Of a DNA stretch of 64,000 nucleotides, positions 1 to 8,139 are shown piece by piece. Positions within the stretch are counted from its first letter, which is position 1. The number at the start of each line of letters is the position of its first letter. The stretch is taken from assembly GCA_041920275.1 (NCBI GenBank), contig JAYRSE010000007.1, positions 22,796 to 86,795 on the forward strand, in the 5' to 3' direction. The position numbers were made by a program, and so were the translations under genes. This stretch comes from UBA12088 sp041920275 (GTDB lineage Bacteria > Patescibacteriota > Minisyncoccia > Phycocordibacterales > UBA12088). The notes below the pieces were generated by a model, which saw nothing but the letters and a program-made list of their open reading frames with translations, was not told the DNA's origin and searched no databases.

Positions 1-462
1 GAGCCCTTGCATCCACAGCTGAAATACGATCTGATCGTGCAGCTCCTCGAACGCACGCACGAAACGCTTCACCTTGGCGACGAGACCGCCCGTGAATGTG
101 TCGCTGTAGAAACGGTAGGACTTCCCAATGAGTCCGGAAAGCGCGTAGTCGGCAAGGTGCTTCAATGCATCGCATTGCATAGTAATGATGCAGTAATCGC
201 CGATGCGGTAGAATACGTTGTAGATCACAACGGCGCCAACCAGGTACCAAAGCATAAGCACAAGCAAGCGCGGCGCATCACTACCGCCGGTCGCTATGAT
301 ATCCACCATCTCTTTGTACAAGAGTGGTACCACTATGGCACTCACAAGCGAACCCAGACCATAGGAAAAGAATATCAGCACCTGCTTGACCGGATACATT
401 CGCACGAACGGCCAGTAGTGCTTGAGTATGGAACACCAGTGAAGTTTTTCATTCTTTTTCAT
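1..462 (-). CDS. ABC exporter, N-terminal transmembrane part (runs off the window)
   Basis: The minus strand is open from an ATG at 462 to the window edge, giving 154 residues that begin MKKNEKLHWCSILKHYW. Two or three hydrophobic helices (around residues 25-45 and 65-85) and the segments KEMVDII and FYSDTFTGGLVAKVKRF match the membrane domain of ABC-type lipid/peptide exporters, whose ATPase domain would lie outside the window. A TAGCAT hexamer ends five bases before the ATG, so the transcript may be leaderless. The substrate cannot be told. The open frame on the opposite strand here is an antisense shadow. Confidence 0.75.
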   Translation of the reverse strand, partial: MKKNEKLHWCSILKHYWPFVRMYPVKQVLIFFSYGLGSLVSAIVVPLLYKEMVDIIATGGSDAPRLLVLMLWYLVGAVVIYNVFYRIGDYCIITMQCDALKHLADYALSGLIGKSYRFYSDTFTGGLVAKVKRFVRAFEELHDQIVFQLWMQGL

Positions 463-673
463 GATGTATGCTAAACGGGTGCTCCGGATACCCGACAATA
501 TGCAAACCGCGCGATGACATGGCCGAGTCAAAGATCCGATGGAGCCACTCTACCGAATCAAACGGCAGACCGTTTGTGGGTCATACTGTTTAGGGTATAC
601 TCTCGGTACACTTGAAGGAACTTCGGTGCATGGTCGCGCCATCCACACACCTTATATTATCTATTTACGACGT

Positions 674-1246
674 ATGAAAACACGCATTCTTTCCCTCTTG
701 CTCGCGGTATCGCTCGGAACGAACGCATACCTCATTGCACGACTTCAACATACTACTGCAGACGTTTCCCCGGACACATCGCAAGAAACCCCGGCAAAAG
801 AAGAATCGACACCGTATGCAAGCGGAGGCACCTACCCGTTCATTCGCGTGGTCGATGGCGACACGGTCATCGTGGGGATCGCGGGACGAAGCGAGTATGT
901 ACGCCTGATCGGGATCGACTCCCCCGAACCGAACGACCCTGACGGGCCCGAGTGCTACGCCACGGAAGCGACCGAGCACATGAAGGAACTTGCCCATACC
1001 GGTACGGTAGTGCTTCGCTTCGAACCTGCACAAGGATACCGCGACACCTACGGTCGCTTACTCGCGTACGTGGAGCTTACGGACGGTACCGACCTTGGTG
1101 AGCGCATGCTTGGCGACGGGTACGCCCGAGAGTTCACCTACGGGCAAGGCCACGCGCGACGTGAGCAATACCTTGCGGCGGAGAACGACGCACGCACCAA
1201 CGCGCGCGGTCTGTGGGCACCGGAAACCTGCTCCTCGACGGAATGA
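674..1246 (+). CDS. Secreted or membrane-anchored thermonuclease-like nuclease
   Basis: A 190-residue protein with an N-terminal hydrophobic segment (residues 5-23, signal peptide or anchor) followed by a staphylococcal-nuclease domain (about 55-185). The motif VVDGDT, the loop RLIGIDSPE (Arg77, Glu85) and YGRLLAY (Arg128) correspond to the Arg35/Glu43/Arg87 active site of the S. aureus enzyme, so calcium-dependent cleavage of DNA or RNA outside the membrane is likely. The frame is open back to 539, but ATG 674 places the signal peptide at the very N-terminus. CPR bacteria lack nucleotide synthesis, so scavenging of nucleic acid is a reasonable role (inference). The gene converges on the peroxiredoxin gene, 26 bases away. 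Confidence 0.85.
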   Translation: MKTRILSLLLAVSLGTNAYLIARLQHTTADVSPDTSQETPAKEESTPYASGGTYPFIRVVDGDTVIVGIAGRSEYVRLIGIDSPEPNDPDGPECYATEATEHMKELAHTGTVVLRFEPAQGYRDTYGRLLAYVELTDGTDLGERMLGDGYAREFTYGQGHARREQYLAAENDARTNARGLWAPETCSSTE

Positions 1247-1272
1247 TCGCGATCGAAGGATGCTCGATCCGC

Positions 1273-1752
1273 CTATCGATCGAGTGGACACAACGCTCGC
1301 ACCGTGGCGAGCACTTCCTGCGGATGTCCCACCGGAGTGACCTTCTCCCACACCTCCGCCACCTTACCCTGCGGATCGACGAGGAACGTACTTCGCGAGG
1401 TACCCATGTACGTGCGCCCCATGAATGTCCGCTCACCCCAAGTGCCGAACGCTTCCATGAGAACATGCTCGGTATCGGCGACCAATGTGAACACGAGCTT
1501 CTTCTTTTCGATAAACTTTCGATGCGACGCACACGTGTCTTTACTCACCCCCAACACACGCACCCCGAGCTCTTTGAATGCGCTCGCATGATCGCGAAAC
1601 CCTTCGGCCTCAAGCGTACAACCGGGAGTATCGTCCTTTGGATAAAAGTACACCACCGCCCACGAACCGAGCAATTCGCGCAAGGTAAACCGCGCACCGT
1701 TCTCATCAACGAGCGCAACATCGAGCGGCACAGTATCACCCTTCTGCAACAT
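1273..1752 (-). CDS. bcp: Peroxiredoxin of the BCP/PrxQ type
   Basis: A 159-residue AhpC/TSA-fold protein with the signature PKDDTPGCT, which puts the peroxidatic cysteine at Cys45. It reduces hydroperoxides with electrons from thioredoxin or a similar thiol donor in the cytoplasm; the thioredoxin reductase gene at 27.8 kb could feed it. The resolving cysteine usually five residues downstream (C-x4-C in E. coli BCP) is Glu50 here, so the enzyme is either 1-Cys or uses Cys74 or Cys155 instead. The start at 1752 is fixed by an extended -10 element ending six bases upstream. Confidence 0.9.
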   Translation of the reverse strand: MLQKGDTVPLDVALVDENGARFTLRELLGSWAVVYFYPKDDTPGCTLEAEGFRDHASAFKELGVRVLGVSKDTCASHRKFIEKKKLVFTLVADTEHVLMEAFGTWGERTFMGRTYMGTSRSTFLVDPQGKVAEVWEKVTPVGHPQEVLATVRALCPLDR

Positions 1753-1758
1753 ACACCC

Positions 1759-1767
1759 ATGCTACCA
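1759..1767 (-). promoter_or_regulatory. Extended -10 of the peroxiredoxin gene (leaderless)
   Basis: TGG followed by TAGCAT, ending six bases before the ATG at 1752. Transcription would start at or next to the start codon. Confidence 0.55.
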
Positions 1768-1824
1768 CGGATCGACAACGCACGGAACACCGGGCATGTG
1801 CGCCCCGTAAAGTGCATTCCGGTA

Positions 1825-2667
1825 TCACTCGTCCGCATCAACAACGCCGATACGGTCGTCTTCGACCTCGATGTATCCGGTCGCCGCACTTTCGACGCAT
1901 TCGCGAACAAGGTAGTTCGTCTTTGAGAGTGCGTCGTAGGTCATGCGATAGTACTCTCTGGACAATCGCGCGAGCGCGAGCGCCATGGATTCGGTCTCGT
2001 ATGGATTGTCGGAGAGTTGCGGCAAGCGATCGATCGGGTTCGTCACAAAAAGCGTACTTGCGGATGTAAAGGACGCACCATACTCGGTCGAAACATTATG
2101 CGCGACCACAAGCCCCGTTTCGACATCGACAAGTGCATATCGCTTACAATTCGTACCGCACGCAAGTTCGGCTACTGCGAAACGCCCTGCAAAATTCACC
2201 CCCTCTCGCAGTGCCCGCTCGAGCGCAGGTGCGTTTTCTTTCGCCTCCGGAAAAAGTGCGAGGTCCAACTTCGAAGCCGGCACCCCTTCGTATGGAATGA
2301 TCGTCGCGTCGGTACCGGTCGCCTTTCGGCCCTCGGTACGCTCCAAGACCGCTTCACAGGTGAGCGCTTTCGAACGGACAGGGTGTATCTCGGAGGGCTT
2401 TTTGCTCACCCCACCGATCTCTTTCACATCACCCCACATCCATAGCACAAAATCACCTGCACAGGTGTGAACCAGCCGCCCCATTGGGTACCAACTCACC
2501 GTAAGGCCATCGTACACTTGCTTTCCCTCGGCATCGTAGCACGTGGCGGGAAGCGGACCGAACGCGACCAGTGTCGTTTCGACCGCACGTCGCACCCCGC
2601 CGTCATCCATCCACGGCGCCCATACCACACATGCGAAACACACAAGGACGATGAGACTGCGTAGCAT
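1825..2667 (-). CDS. Secreted protein of unknown function with an NFAG...CGTNC motif
   Basis: A 280-residue protein with a short signal peptide (residues 1-17, hydrophobic). The most recognisable part is VNFAGRFAVAELACGTNC at about residues 150-170. From memory, a similar NFAGxxxVxxWxCGTxC segment occurs in uncharacterised exported proteins of several phyla, but no function is known to me. Two cysteines of the motif plus Cys43, Cys69 and Cys104 suggest disulfides, which the DsbB-like pair at 20.6-21.6 kb could form. The start at 2667 is supported by TGG-TATACT ending ten bases upstream. Confidence 0.7.
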   Translation of the reverse strand: MLRSLIVLVCFACVVWAPWMDDGGVRRAVETTLVAFGPLPATCYDAEGKQVYDGLTVSWYPMGRLVHTCAGDFVLWMWGDVKEIGGVSKKPSEIHPVRSKALTCEAVLERTEGRKATGTDATIIPYEGVPASKLDLALFPEAKENAPALERALREGVNFAGRFAVAELACGTNCKRYALVDVETGLVVAHNVSTEYGASFTSASTLFVTNPIDRLPQLSDNPYETESMALALARLSREYYRMTYDALSKTNYLVRECVESAATGYIEVEDDRIGVVDADE

Positions 2668-2677
2668 ACGAGGTTAC

Positions 2678-2686
2678 AGTATACCA
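2678..2686 (-). promoter_or_regulatory. Extended -10 TGG-TATACT of the secreted orphan
   Basis: Ten bases separate the hexamer from the ATG at 2667, predicting a leader of no more than a few bases. Confidence 0.6.
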
Positions 2687-2774
2687 CCCGAACACAGCGT
2701 GCCGCGAATGCACGGGATGCGAGTCGGCGCGCAAAGCTCGCGACCCTTTACCGAGGACCAAGGGCACACCTTGC

Positions 2775-3698
2775 TCAGAACAAGGCACCGAGGCCGCTTT
2801 CGTACGCATCACAGAGCACCACCTCGTCCCCGCCCTTTCCAACCTTTTTGCCCACCCACACAAGCGCCTCATCGAACCCGCCGAGCGCGTCGACAAGCCT
2901 GAGCCGAAGCGCTTCGGTGCCTACATACGCACGACCGTCGGCAAGCGCCGCAACCTCTTCACGCGTGAGCACGGGACGCGCTTGTGCGATACGATCCACC
3001 ATGTACTCGTGCACGCTTTCAACCTGCATCTTGAAGAAGTCGCGTTCCTCGTTCCGCAACGAACGTTCGGGGTGCCCCGCGTCTTTGTATGCCCCGCTCG
3101 AAAGGTCAACCCATCGCGACCCTTCTATGTCGCTCGAACTCGCGACCTCGAGGTACGACATGGTGACACCGATCGAACCGACATCGGACACAGGCGATGC
3201 GATGATGTGGTCGGCACCTGCCGCGACCCAGTATGCGGCACTTGCACCCATCTCGCGCACGACCGCAACGACCGGCTTGTTCGCCTTGAGAAGCGCTTCG
3301 AGCATCTCGTCGGCGGCGACCGGCGTACCGCCGGGCGAATCGATCTCTACAAGTATGGCGTCGATTTCGGGATCTTCCTCGGCCCATCGCACGCTCGCCA
3401 CGAAGTCGTCCGCGCTCGAGATCATGCCGTACTCAAGTAAAGGGCCGATACCGGAGTCGGTCGTCGTAACAATGCCGGTGAGCGGCACCCGTGCGACCGT
3501 GCAGTACGCATCCTCGTCGCCAAAAACGCTGACCACGACAAGGAACAGGAACACGGTCACACACCAGAACAGAAACGCCGGCACCCCTACGAAAAGCGCG
3601 ATACTCGCTGTGACGACCTTCGACACCCATCCATGGTGACCGCGCAAGACGGATGCATGAACCGAACGCGTTTCCATATATGATGGTGTTTCATCCAT
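2775..3698 (-). CDS. sppA: Signal peptide peptidase SppA-like, S49 family
   Basis: A 307-residue membrane-bound serine protease. One transmembrane helix (about residues 25-58) is followed by a single S49 domain. ILVEIDSPGG at 116-124, the nucleophile Ser153 in REMGASAAYWVAAGAD and the general base Lys205 in SGAYKDAG form the Ser-Lys dyad of SppA. The length fits the short, Bacillus-type SppA, not the 600-residue enterobacterial form. It would degrade signal peptides left by the LepB enzyme at 22.4 kb. ATG 3698 is chosen because TGC-TATACT ends eight bases before it; in-frame ATGs at 3743 and 3677 are less likely. Divergent from pyruvate kinase. Confidence 0.9.
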   Translation of the reverse strand: MDETPSYMETRSVHASVLRGHHGWVSKVVTASIALFVGVPAFLFWCVTVFLFLVVVSVFGDEDAYCTVARVPLTGIVTTTDSGIGPLLEYGMISSADDFVASVRWAEEDPEIDAILVEIDSPGGTPVAADEMLEALLKANKPVVAVVREMGASAAYWVAAGADHIIASPVSDVGSIGVTMSYLEVASSSDIEGSRWVDLSSGAYKDAGHPERSLRNEERDFFKMQVESVHEYMVDRIAQARPVLTREEVAALADGRAYVGTEALRLRLVDALGGFDEALVWVGKKVGKGGDEVVLCDAYESGLGALF

Positions 3699-3706
3699 GT
3701 CGTGGT

Positions 3707-3715
3707 AGTATAGCA
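3707..3715 (-). promoter_or_regulatory. Extended -10 TGC-TATACT of sppA
   Basis: The hexamer ends eight bases before the ATG at 3698, predicting a leaderless transcript. No convincing -35 is seen at the usual distance. Confidence 0.6.
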
Positions 3716-3806
3716 CCTGCCAAGCGGCACGTACGAGCATGTATCCACATCGGGTGCGAGCGTGCCGCAAATAAATTTTATTTACGATCGATTAAACACG
3801 CCCACT

Positions 3807-5234
3807 ATGCGCAACCCCGTCTCGTATCGTTCAAAAACAAAGATAGTCGCCACACTCGGTCCTCGCTCCGCAAGCAAAGAGGTCATCATGGACATGCTCG
3901 ACGCCGGCATGACCGTTGCGCGCTTCAACATGAGCCACGGCAGCCATGCGGAGCATGCGGAACTCATGCGCACCGCTCGCCTCGCCGCCAAAGCGGCGAA
4001 ACGACCGCTCGCGATCCTGCAAGACCTCTCGGGCCCCAAGATCCGCATCGGCGACTTCGAGACCGAGACGGTCACCCTTGAAGAAGGTGCCGAGCTGACG
4101 CTCACCACCGTACCCTGCACCGGCACTCAAACACAAGTATTCGTGAACTACAAAAAACTGCCACAGGAAGTGCGTGCGGGTATGACCGTGTTCCTGAACG
4201 ACGGCAAGATCATGCTCAAGGTAACCGAAGTGACCGACACCGACATACGCACGATCGTTCAGAACGGGGGCGAGATCCGCGGCAGGCGCGGCGTGAATGT
4301 GCCGGACGGCGACCTTTCGATCGCATCACTTACCGCCAAGGACCGTAAGGACCTTATGTTCGGCCTCGAGCAAGGAGTCGACTTCGTCACCCTTTCGTTC
4401 GTCCGGAGCGCAAAAGATGTGCGTGACCTTCGCAAATTGATCGGTTCCGAACATGCGGTGACCATCGTGGCGAAGATCGAGACGAAGAATGCGATCGACA
4501 ACATAGACGAGATCATTGAAGCGGCGGACGCGATCATGGTCGCTCGCGGCGATCTTGCGATCGAAGTGCCCGCGGCACGCGTGCCGCTACTCCAGAAGCG
4601 CATCATCCGCAAAGCGAACCATGCAGGCAAACCCGTCATCACCGCGACCCAGATGCTCGACTCGATGCGCGTCGCTCCGGTGCCCACCCGCGCCGAAGTG
4701 AACGATGTTGCGAACGCGATACTCGACGGTACCGATGCGGTCATGCTATCCGACGAGTCCGCCATGGGCGAGCATCCTGCACGCGCGGTGCGCACCATGT
4801 CGCGCATCGCGCACGAAACGGAGAACGACCCGCTCTTTGCTGAACGTGCGAACTCATGGGACTTTCCGCCGCGCACCACGTGCGATGCGGTGAGTCGAGC
4901 GATCGTGCAGGCAATACCGGTCGTGGGAGCGCGCGCAGTGGTCGCCTTCAGCGAAAGCGGCCACACCGGCAGAATGGTCGCTCGTTATCGTCCGCTTGTT
5001 CCTGTTCTGGTGCTCACACCCCATCAAAAGACCTACAACCGCAGCCTCGTGACCTACGCCTGCGAACCGGTCTTGGTGCGTCCAGCGAAACAGCTTTCCG
5101 ACGCTCAGACCATGGCACGTAAAGCGCTTCTCTCTCGCTCGCTCGCGAACGAGGGTGATGTGTACATTCTCGGTGCGGGTATACCGTTCGGTGCACCGGG
5201 CGCTACAAACCTGATGCTGGTCGAAAAGGTGTAG
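3807..5234 (+). CDS. pyk: Pyruvate kinase
   Basis: A 475-residue enzyme converting phosphoenolpyruvate and ADP to pyruvate and ATP, the last step of glycolysis. All core motifs are present in order: TKIVATLGPRS, MLDAGMTVARFNMSHG, LQDLSGPKIRIG, SFVRSAKDV, VAKIETKNAIDNIDEI with the catalytic Lys, MVARGDLAIEVP and ITATQMLDSM followed by TRAEVNDVANAI. A small deviation is MLSDESAMGEHP, where most enzymes have MLSGETAxGxxP. The C-terminal allosteric domain is present, so length is normal. ATG 3807 precedes MRNPVSYRSKTK directly; the frame is open further upstream without a better start. Its last 32 bases overlap tail-to-tail with the glycosidase gene. Confidence 0.95.
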   Translation: MRNPVSYRSKTKIVATLGPRSASKEVIMDMLDAGMTVARFNMSHGSHAEHAELMRTARLAAKAAKRPLAILQDLSGPKIRIGDFETETVTLEEGAELTLTTVPCTGTQTQVFVNYKKLPQEVRAGMTVFLNDGKIMLKVTEVTDTDIRTIVQNGGEIRGRRGVNVPDGDLSIASLTAKDRKDLMFGLEQGVDFVTLSFVRSAKDVRDLRKLIGSEHAVTIVAKIETKNAIDNIDEIIEAADAIMVARGDLAIEVPAARVPLLQKRIIRKANHAGKPVITATQMLDSMRVAPVPTRAEVNDVANAILDGTDAVMLSDESAMGEHPARAVRTMSRIAHETENDPLFAERANSWDFPPRTTCDAVSRAIVQAIPVVGARAVVAFSESGHTGRMVARYRPLVPVLVLTPHQKTYNRSLVTYACEPVLVRPAKQLSDAQTMARKALLSRSLANEGDVYILGAGIPFGAPGATNLMLVEKV

Positions 5235-6288
5235 TGTAGAGCGTGCGTGCACGCTCCCACATACTCGAGTCGCCTTGCGTCTCCTTGAGCCAGTACCACC
5301 ACTCCGCCCCCCACAGGTACTGCGTGTCGAAGCGGGTGTGTCGCGCATAGCTGAGTATCTCTTCGAACATCGATACGTTCATACGCTCGAGCTGAAGCGC
5401 AAGCGGTGCGTCGCGCAAGGACCTGTCGAGCCACGGCTCGGCCGAAAGCTCGATGAGCACCGACTCCTTCTCACCATATAAGAGACGCATGAGCGCGCGC
5501 TTAAGCACGTATGTTTGTGCCGGAAGTATGCTTTTGATCGGACCCGTCACTTCGTTCCACAGATAGAGATATACACTCGTTCCGAACTTATCCCCGCTCC
5601 GGTACGCGCCGTGCCAAAGGCCCAAGTTGCCACTGTCAGTGACGAGTATCTTCCGCGACGGGTCGAGCTCGCGCACAAGTGCCACTTCGCGCGCGAGGAA
5701 CGTACGGTCGAGCTCCCCGCAATGCTCATACGCAAAGACGGTAAGGTACGGTTCGTTCTCCACTTGCCACTCCTCGACCGCCGGATGGCCCTTGTACCGT
5801 GACACCACCGTCTCGAGGTATGCGAGAATGCGCGCTTGTTGCTCTTCCTTGGTGAGACCTTTCGCCCACTCCGGCACGTGACATTCAGGCCATCGCGGGA
5901 GGCGCCTACCGACCGCAAGCACGACCGTGGCTCCGCGCTCCTGCGCCATGTCGAGCTGCGTATCAAGCTCGGCAAAGTTCCATACATCAGCTTCCGGCTC
6001 CACCATCGGCCAGTGCGCCGCAAGGCGAAGACGACGCACTTTGAGATCATCCAAGATCGCGGTATATACGGCTTGCCAGTCGAGCCCGAGCTCGCGTGCA
6101 TAGGGGGTATTGAAGGAAACGCCATAGGTGACCGTTTCCGGCATGGGAACCGCGAAGTGCGCGTATGTTCCGAACACGACCGCAAGCGTAAGTCCTAAGA
6201 GCGCTACGAAAAAGGACCACCGAATGACCGCACGGAGCGCACGCCGCCATCTCCCGTTCTCGCGAGGCGAACGTGCGGCCGTGTTCAT
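5203..6288 (-). CDS. Membrane-anchored clan GH-A glycoside hydrolase
   Basis: A 361-residue protein with a basic N-terminus, one transmembrane anchor (about residues 22-45) and an extracytoplasmic (beta/alpha)8-type domain. WQVENEPYL (Asn178-Glu179) is the classical Asn-Glu acid/base pair of clan GH-A; the nucleophile is probably Glu280 or Glu284 in LIELSAEPW. I cannot assign the family or the substrate. Its ATG overlaps the TGA of the EamA-type gene (ATGA), which predicts translational coupling. The 3' end overlaps pyruvate kinase. The frame is open upstream, but that part lies inside the preceding gene. Confidence 0.75.
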   Translation of the reverse strand: MNTAARSPRENGRWRRALRAVIRWSFFVALLGLTLAVVFGTYAHFAVPMPETVTYGVSFNTPYARELGLDWQAVYTAILDDLKVRRLRLAAHWPMVEPEADVWNFAELDTQLDMAQERGATVVLAVGRRLPRWPECHVPEWAKGLTKEEQQARILAYLETVVSRYKGHPAVEEWQVENEPYLTVFAYEHCGELDRTFLAREVALVRELDPSRKILVTDSGNLGLWHGAYRSGDKFGTSVYLYLWNEVTGPIKSILPAQTYVLKRALMRLLYGEKESVLIELSAEPWLDRSLRDAPLALQLERMNVSMFEEILSYARHTRFDTQYLWGAEWWYWLKETQGDSSMWERARTLYTTPFRPASGL

Positions 6289-7220
6289 AGAAACATGAGA
6301 AAAAGACCGAGCGCGATAAATGGAATGGAGATCGCTTTGTGTACGATCTCTTCCACGGAAAGGTTCTCGCCCGCGTCTTTCGAAAGAGCCCTGCCGCAAC
6401 ACACGCTCACACCGAGCAGAAAGAGGTACTGCACACCCCCGAGTGCCTGCACGAGTGCCACATCTCCATGCTCGATCGCCTTGAGGATGATCAAGCTTGC
6501 AAGGCCCGCGAGAAGCTTGTTACCAACGACAAAAAACCCATCGCGCATGCTCGCACGTTTGGTGTGTCCGATAATGTTCTCGTAGTACTCCGGAACGAGG
6601 AGCATTGACAGTGCAACCCCCACGATCGCAAGGCGAGACCAGAAGAATGCGGTGTCAAAGTTGGTGGCATCAAAGAGCGCCTTGATCGCGATGTGGTGGA
6701 TGCCGTACATGAGACCGGCATGAGTTGCGGAAAGCATCGTATGCTTGGTGAAGCGGAAACGAGAGACGATGATCGTGCCGACGACGAGCAAACCGAAGCC
6801 GAGCAAGAAATTGCCCGAAAGCATTCCGTCCAAAAAGAAGTACGAGAGCAGCAGGGTGAAAAAGGCGTTCAAACCACCCACGACCGGCGCCACATCGGAC
6901 GCGTCGCTCTTTTGCAGTGCGTGAAAAAATGACACGAGCGCCGTGAAGAAGGAGTAACCGGCCGTGATGGACAGCGCGAACACGAGGAGTGATGGCGCTT
7001 CGACATTACTGAACGAAGGAATGGACAGGCCGTCGATCGGGACTTTGAGCCAGCTGAAGAAAAAGACAACGATGGAACCAGAGGACAAGATGCTGATCCA
7101 GAACGAGTACGAGAGCGGGCGCAGTGCGACCGTATTGCTCGTGATCACGTACTTATCCACAAGCGCCACGAGCGCCAAAAGCAGTTGTCCCGCGATCGCG
7201 AGTCCGAGCCAGAGGTCCAT
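6285..7220 (-). CDS. EamA/DMT-type membrane transporter
   Basis: A 311-residue, very hydrophobic protein with about ten predicted helices in two halves of five, the layout of drug/metabolite transporters. The first half begins MDLWLGLAIAGQLLLALVALVDKY; a Pro-Val-Gly-Gly-containing loop (SDVAPVVGGLNAFF) near the end of helix 4 resembles EamA proteins. Substrate unknown; its place between two glycosidases suggests a sugar or breakdown product (inference). ATG 7220 is preferred because TACAAT ends six bases before it; the frame continues upstream only into the REP palindrome. It is followed by the GH-A gene with an ATGA overlap. Confidence 0.75.
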   Translation of the reverse strand: MDLWLGLAIAGQLLLALVALVDKYVITSNTVALRPLSYSFWISILSSGSIVVFFFSWLKVPIDGLSIPSFSNVEAPSLLVFALSITAGYSFFTALVSFFHALQKSDASDVAPVVGGLNAFFTLLLSYFFLDGMLSGNFLLGFGLLVVGTIIVSRFRFTKHTMLSATHAGLMYGIHHIAIKALFDATNFDTAFFWSRLAIVGVALSMLLVPEYYENIIGHTKRASMRDGFFVVGNKLLAGLASLIILKAIEHGDVALVQALGGVQYLFLLGVSVCCGRALSKDAGENLSVEEIVHKAISIPFIALGLFLMFL

Positions 7221-7226
7221 GCGAGT

Positions 7227-7232
7227 ATTGTA
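7227..7232 (-). promoter_or_regulatory. -10 TACAAT of the EamA-type gene (leaderless)
   Basis: The hexamer ends six bases before ATG 7220. It lies between the gene and the left REP copy, so the operon downstream of the insertion has its own promoter. Confidence 0.5.
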
Positions 7233-7263
7233 CCCGAGCCACCCCCTCCTCCACAAAAGACTG

Positions 7264-7288
7264 ATGATTGAAGTCAACCTCCAATCAT
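7264..7288 (-). repeat. REP palindrome, left copy
   Basis: 25-bp imperfect palindrome with arms ATGATTG/CAATCAT and inner GAGG/GACTT-type pairing that can form a hairpin of about ten pairs with one G-T pair. Minus orientation, taking ATGATTGGAGG as plus. It shares its sequence exactly with the copies at 7622, 8147 and 45065. Confidence 0.9.
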
Positions 7289-7425
7289 TTTTTATACACC
7301 TCCCCTGCTTGACTTAGGATACTACGTTAATCAACATAATATAGAGTGACTGATTTCCTAGTAGTTGAATAATTTAATTGCGTTGCATAGTTCTGACCGA
7401 GTGCTCACTTAAAAACAAAGAATAT

Positions 7426-8139
7426 ATGAACCGAGTAACTTGCGCCACCGACGAAACATACCACGTATTCAATCGCGGCGTAGACAAGAGAGAAATCTTT
7501 TTAACAGACGAAGAACGCATGTACTTCATCCATCTGCTCTATGTACTCAACGACGTCCATTCCACCTACAACATTCATCGCCATTTTATACAGCATGCAG
7601 AACACAACCTGATCAATGGATATGATTGGAGGTTGACTTCAATCATATCCAAACGAGAAACTTTGGTGGACATACTTGCGTTTGTACTCATGCCAAACCA
7701 TTTTCATCTCATGTTGACCCAGCGAAGCGAGAATGGTATCTCAGCATTTATGCACCGGCTTGGCACAGGGTTTACCAACTATTTTAATCAGGCACACGAA
7801 AGAAGCGGTGCCCTGTTCCAAGGAACCTACAAACGGGTGCACGTATCCTCTCCAGAATTTTATAATTACCTACCACACTACATACACTTAAACCCCCTGT
7901 CAATCGTGGGCACAAAAGAAAAAACCGCACCGGAGAACATTCGAGCCCTCCTCTCGTACAGATGGAGCAGTTTCCCAGACTACATGGGCAAGAAAAACTT
8001 TCCTTCGGTCATCAACACATCCGCCATACTGAAGTTACCCGATAATACACACGGGTATCGAGAAAGCATACTCAAATACATTGAACCCTCTCCACTCAAC
8101 TATGCGCCTGAAAAAACAGCGCTTATCGACTATGATTGA
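7426..8139 (+). CDS. REP-associated tyrosine transposase (RAYT, Y1 family)
   Basis: A 237-residue single-strand DNA transposase/nicking enzyme. The N-terminal YHVFNRGVDKREIF, the metal-binding HUH motif in LMPNHFHLML (about residue 90), GTGFTNYFNQAHERSGALFQGTYKRV and YLPHYIHLNPL are typical for RAYTs; the catalytic tyrosine is one of those in the last two segments. RAYTs act on their REP palindromes, here the flanking repeats. ATG 7426 starts MNRVTCATDETYHVF, the usual beginning of the family; no Shine-Dalgarno is seen. Unusually, a full palindrome lies within codons 65-75 (GYDWRLTSIIS). The gene is AT-richer than its neighbours, and its 3' end overlaps the GH1 gene by ten bases. Confidence 0.92.
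   Translation: MNRVTCATDETYHVFNRGVDKREIFLTDEERMYFIHLLYVLNDVHSTYNIHRHFIQHAEHNLINGYDWRLTSIISKRETLVDILAFVLMPNHFHLMLTQRSENGISAFMHRLGTGFTNYFNQAHERSGALFQGTYKRVHVSSPEFYNYLPHYIHLNPLSIVGTKEKTAPENIRALLSYRWSSFPDYMGKKNFPSVINTSAILKLPDNTHGYRESILKYIEPSPLNYAPEKTALIDYD
7618..7650 (+). repeat. REP palindrome inside the RAYT reading frame, with longer arms
   Basis: The same 25-bp core (7622-7646) extended by GGAT on the left and ATCC on the right, so that eleven outer base pairs are perfect. It is read in frame as part of the transposase. The longer arms suggest either an ancestral site or selection for a stable hairpin in the mRNA or DNA. Confidence 0.9.

Noticed and set aside
7..474. A 155-codon frame on the plus strand at the window start
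   Set aside because: The minus strand encodes a clear ABC exporter membrane domain over the same bases.
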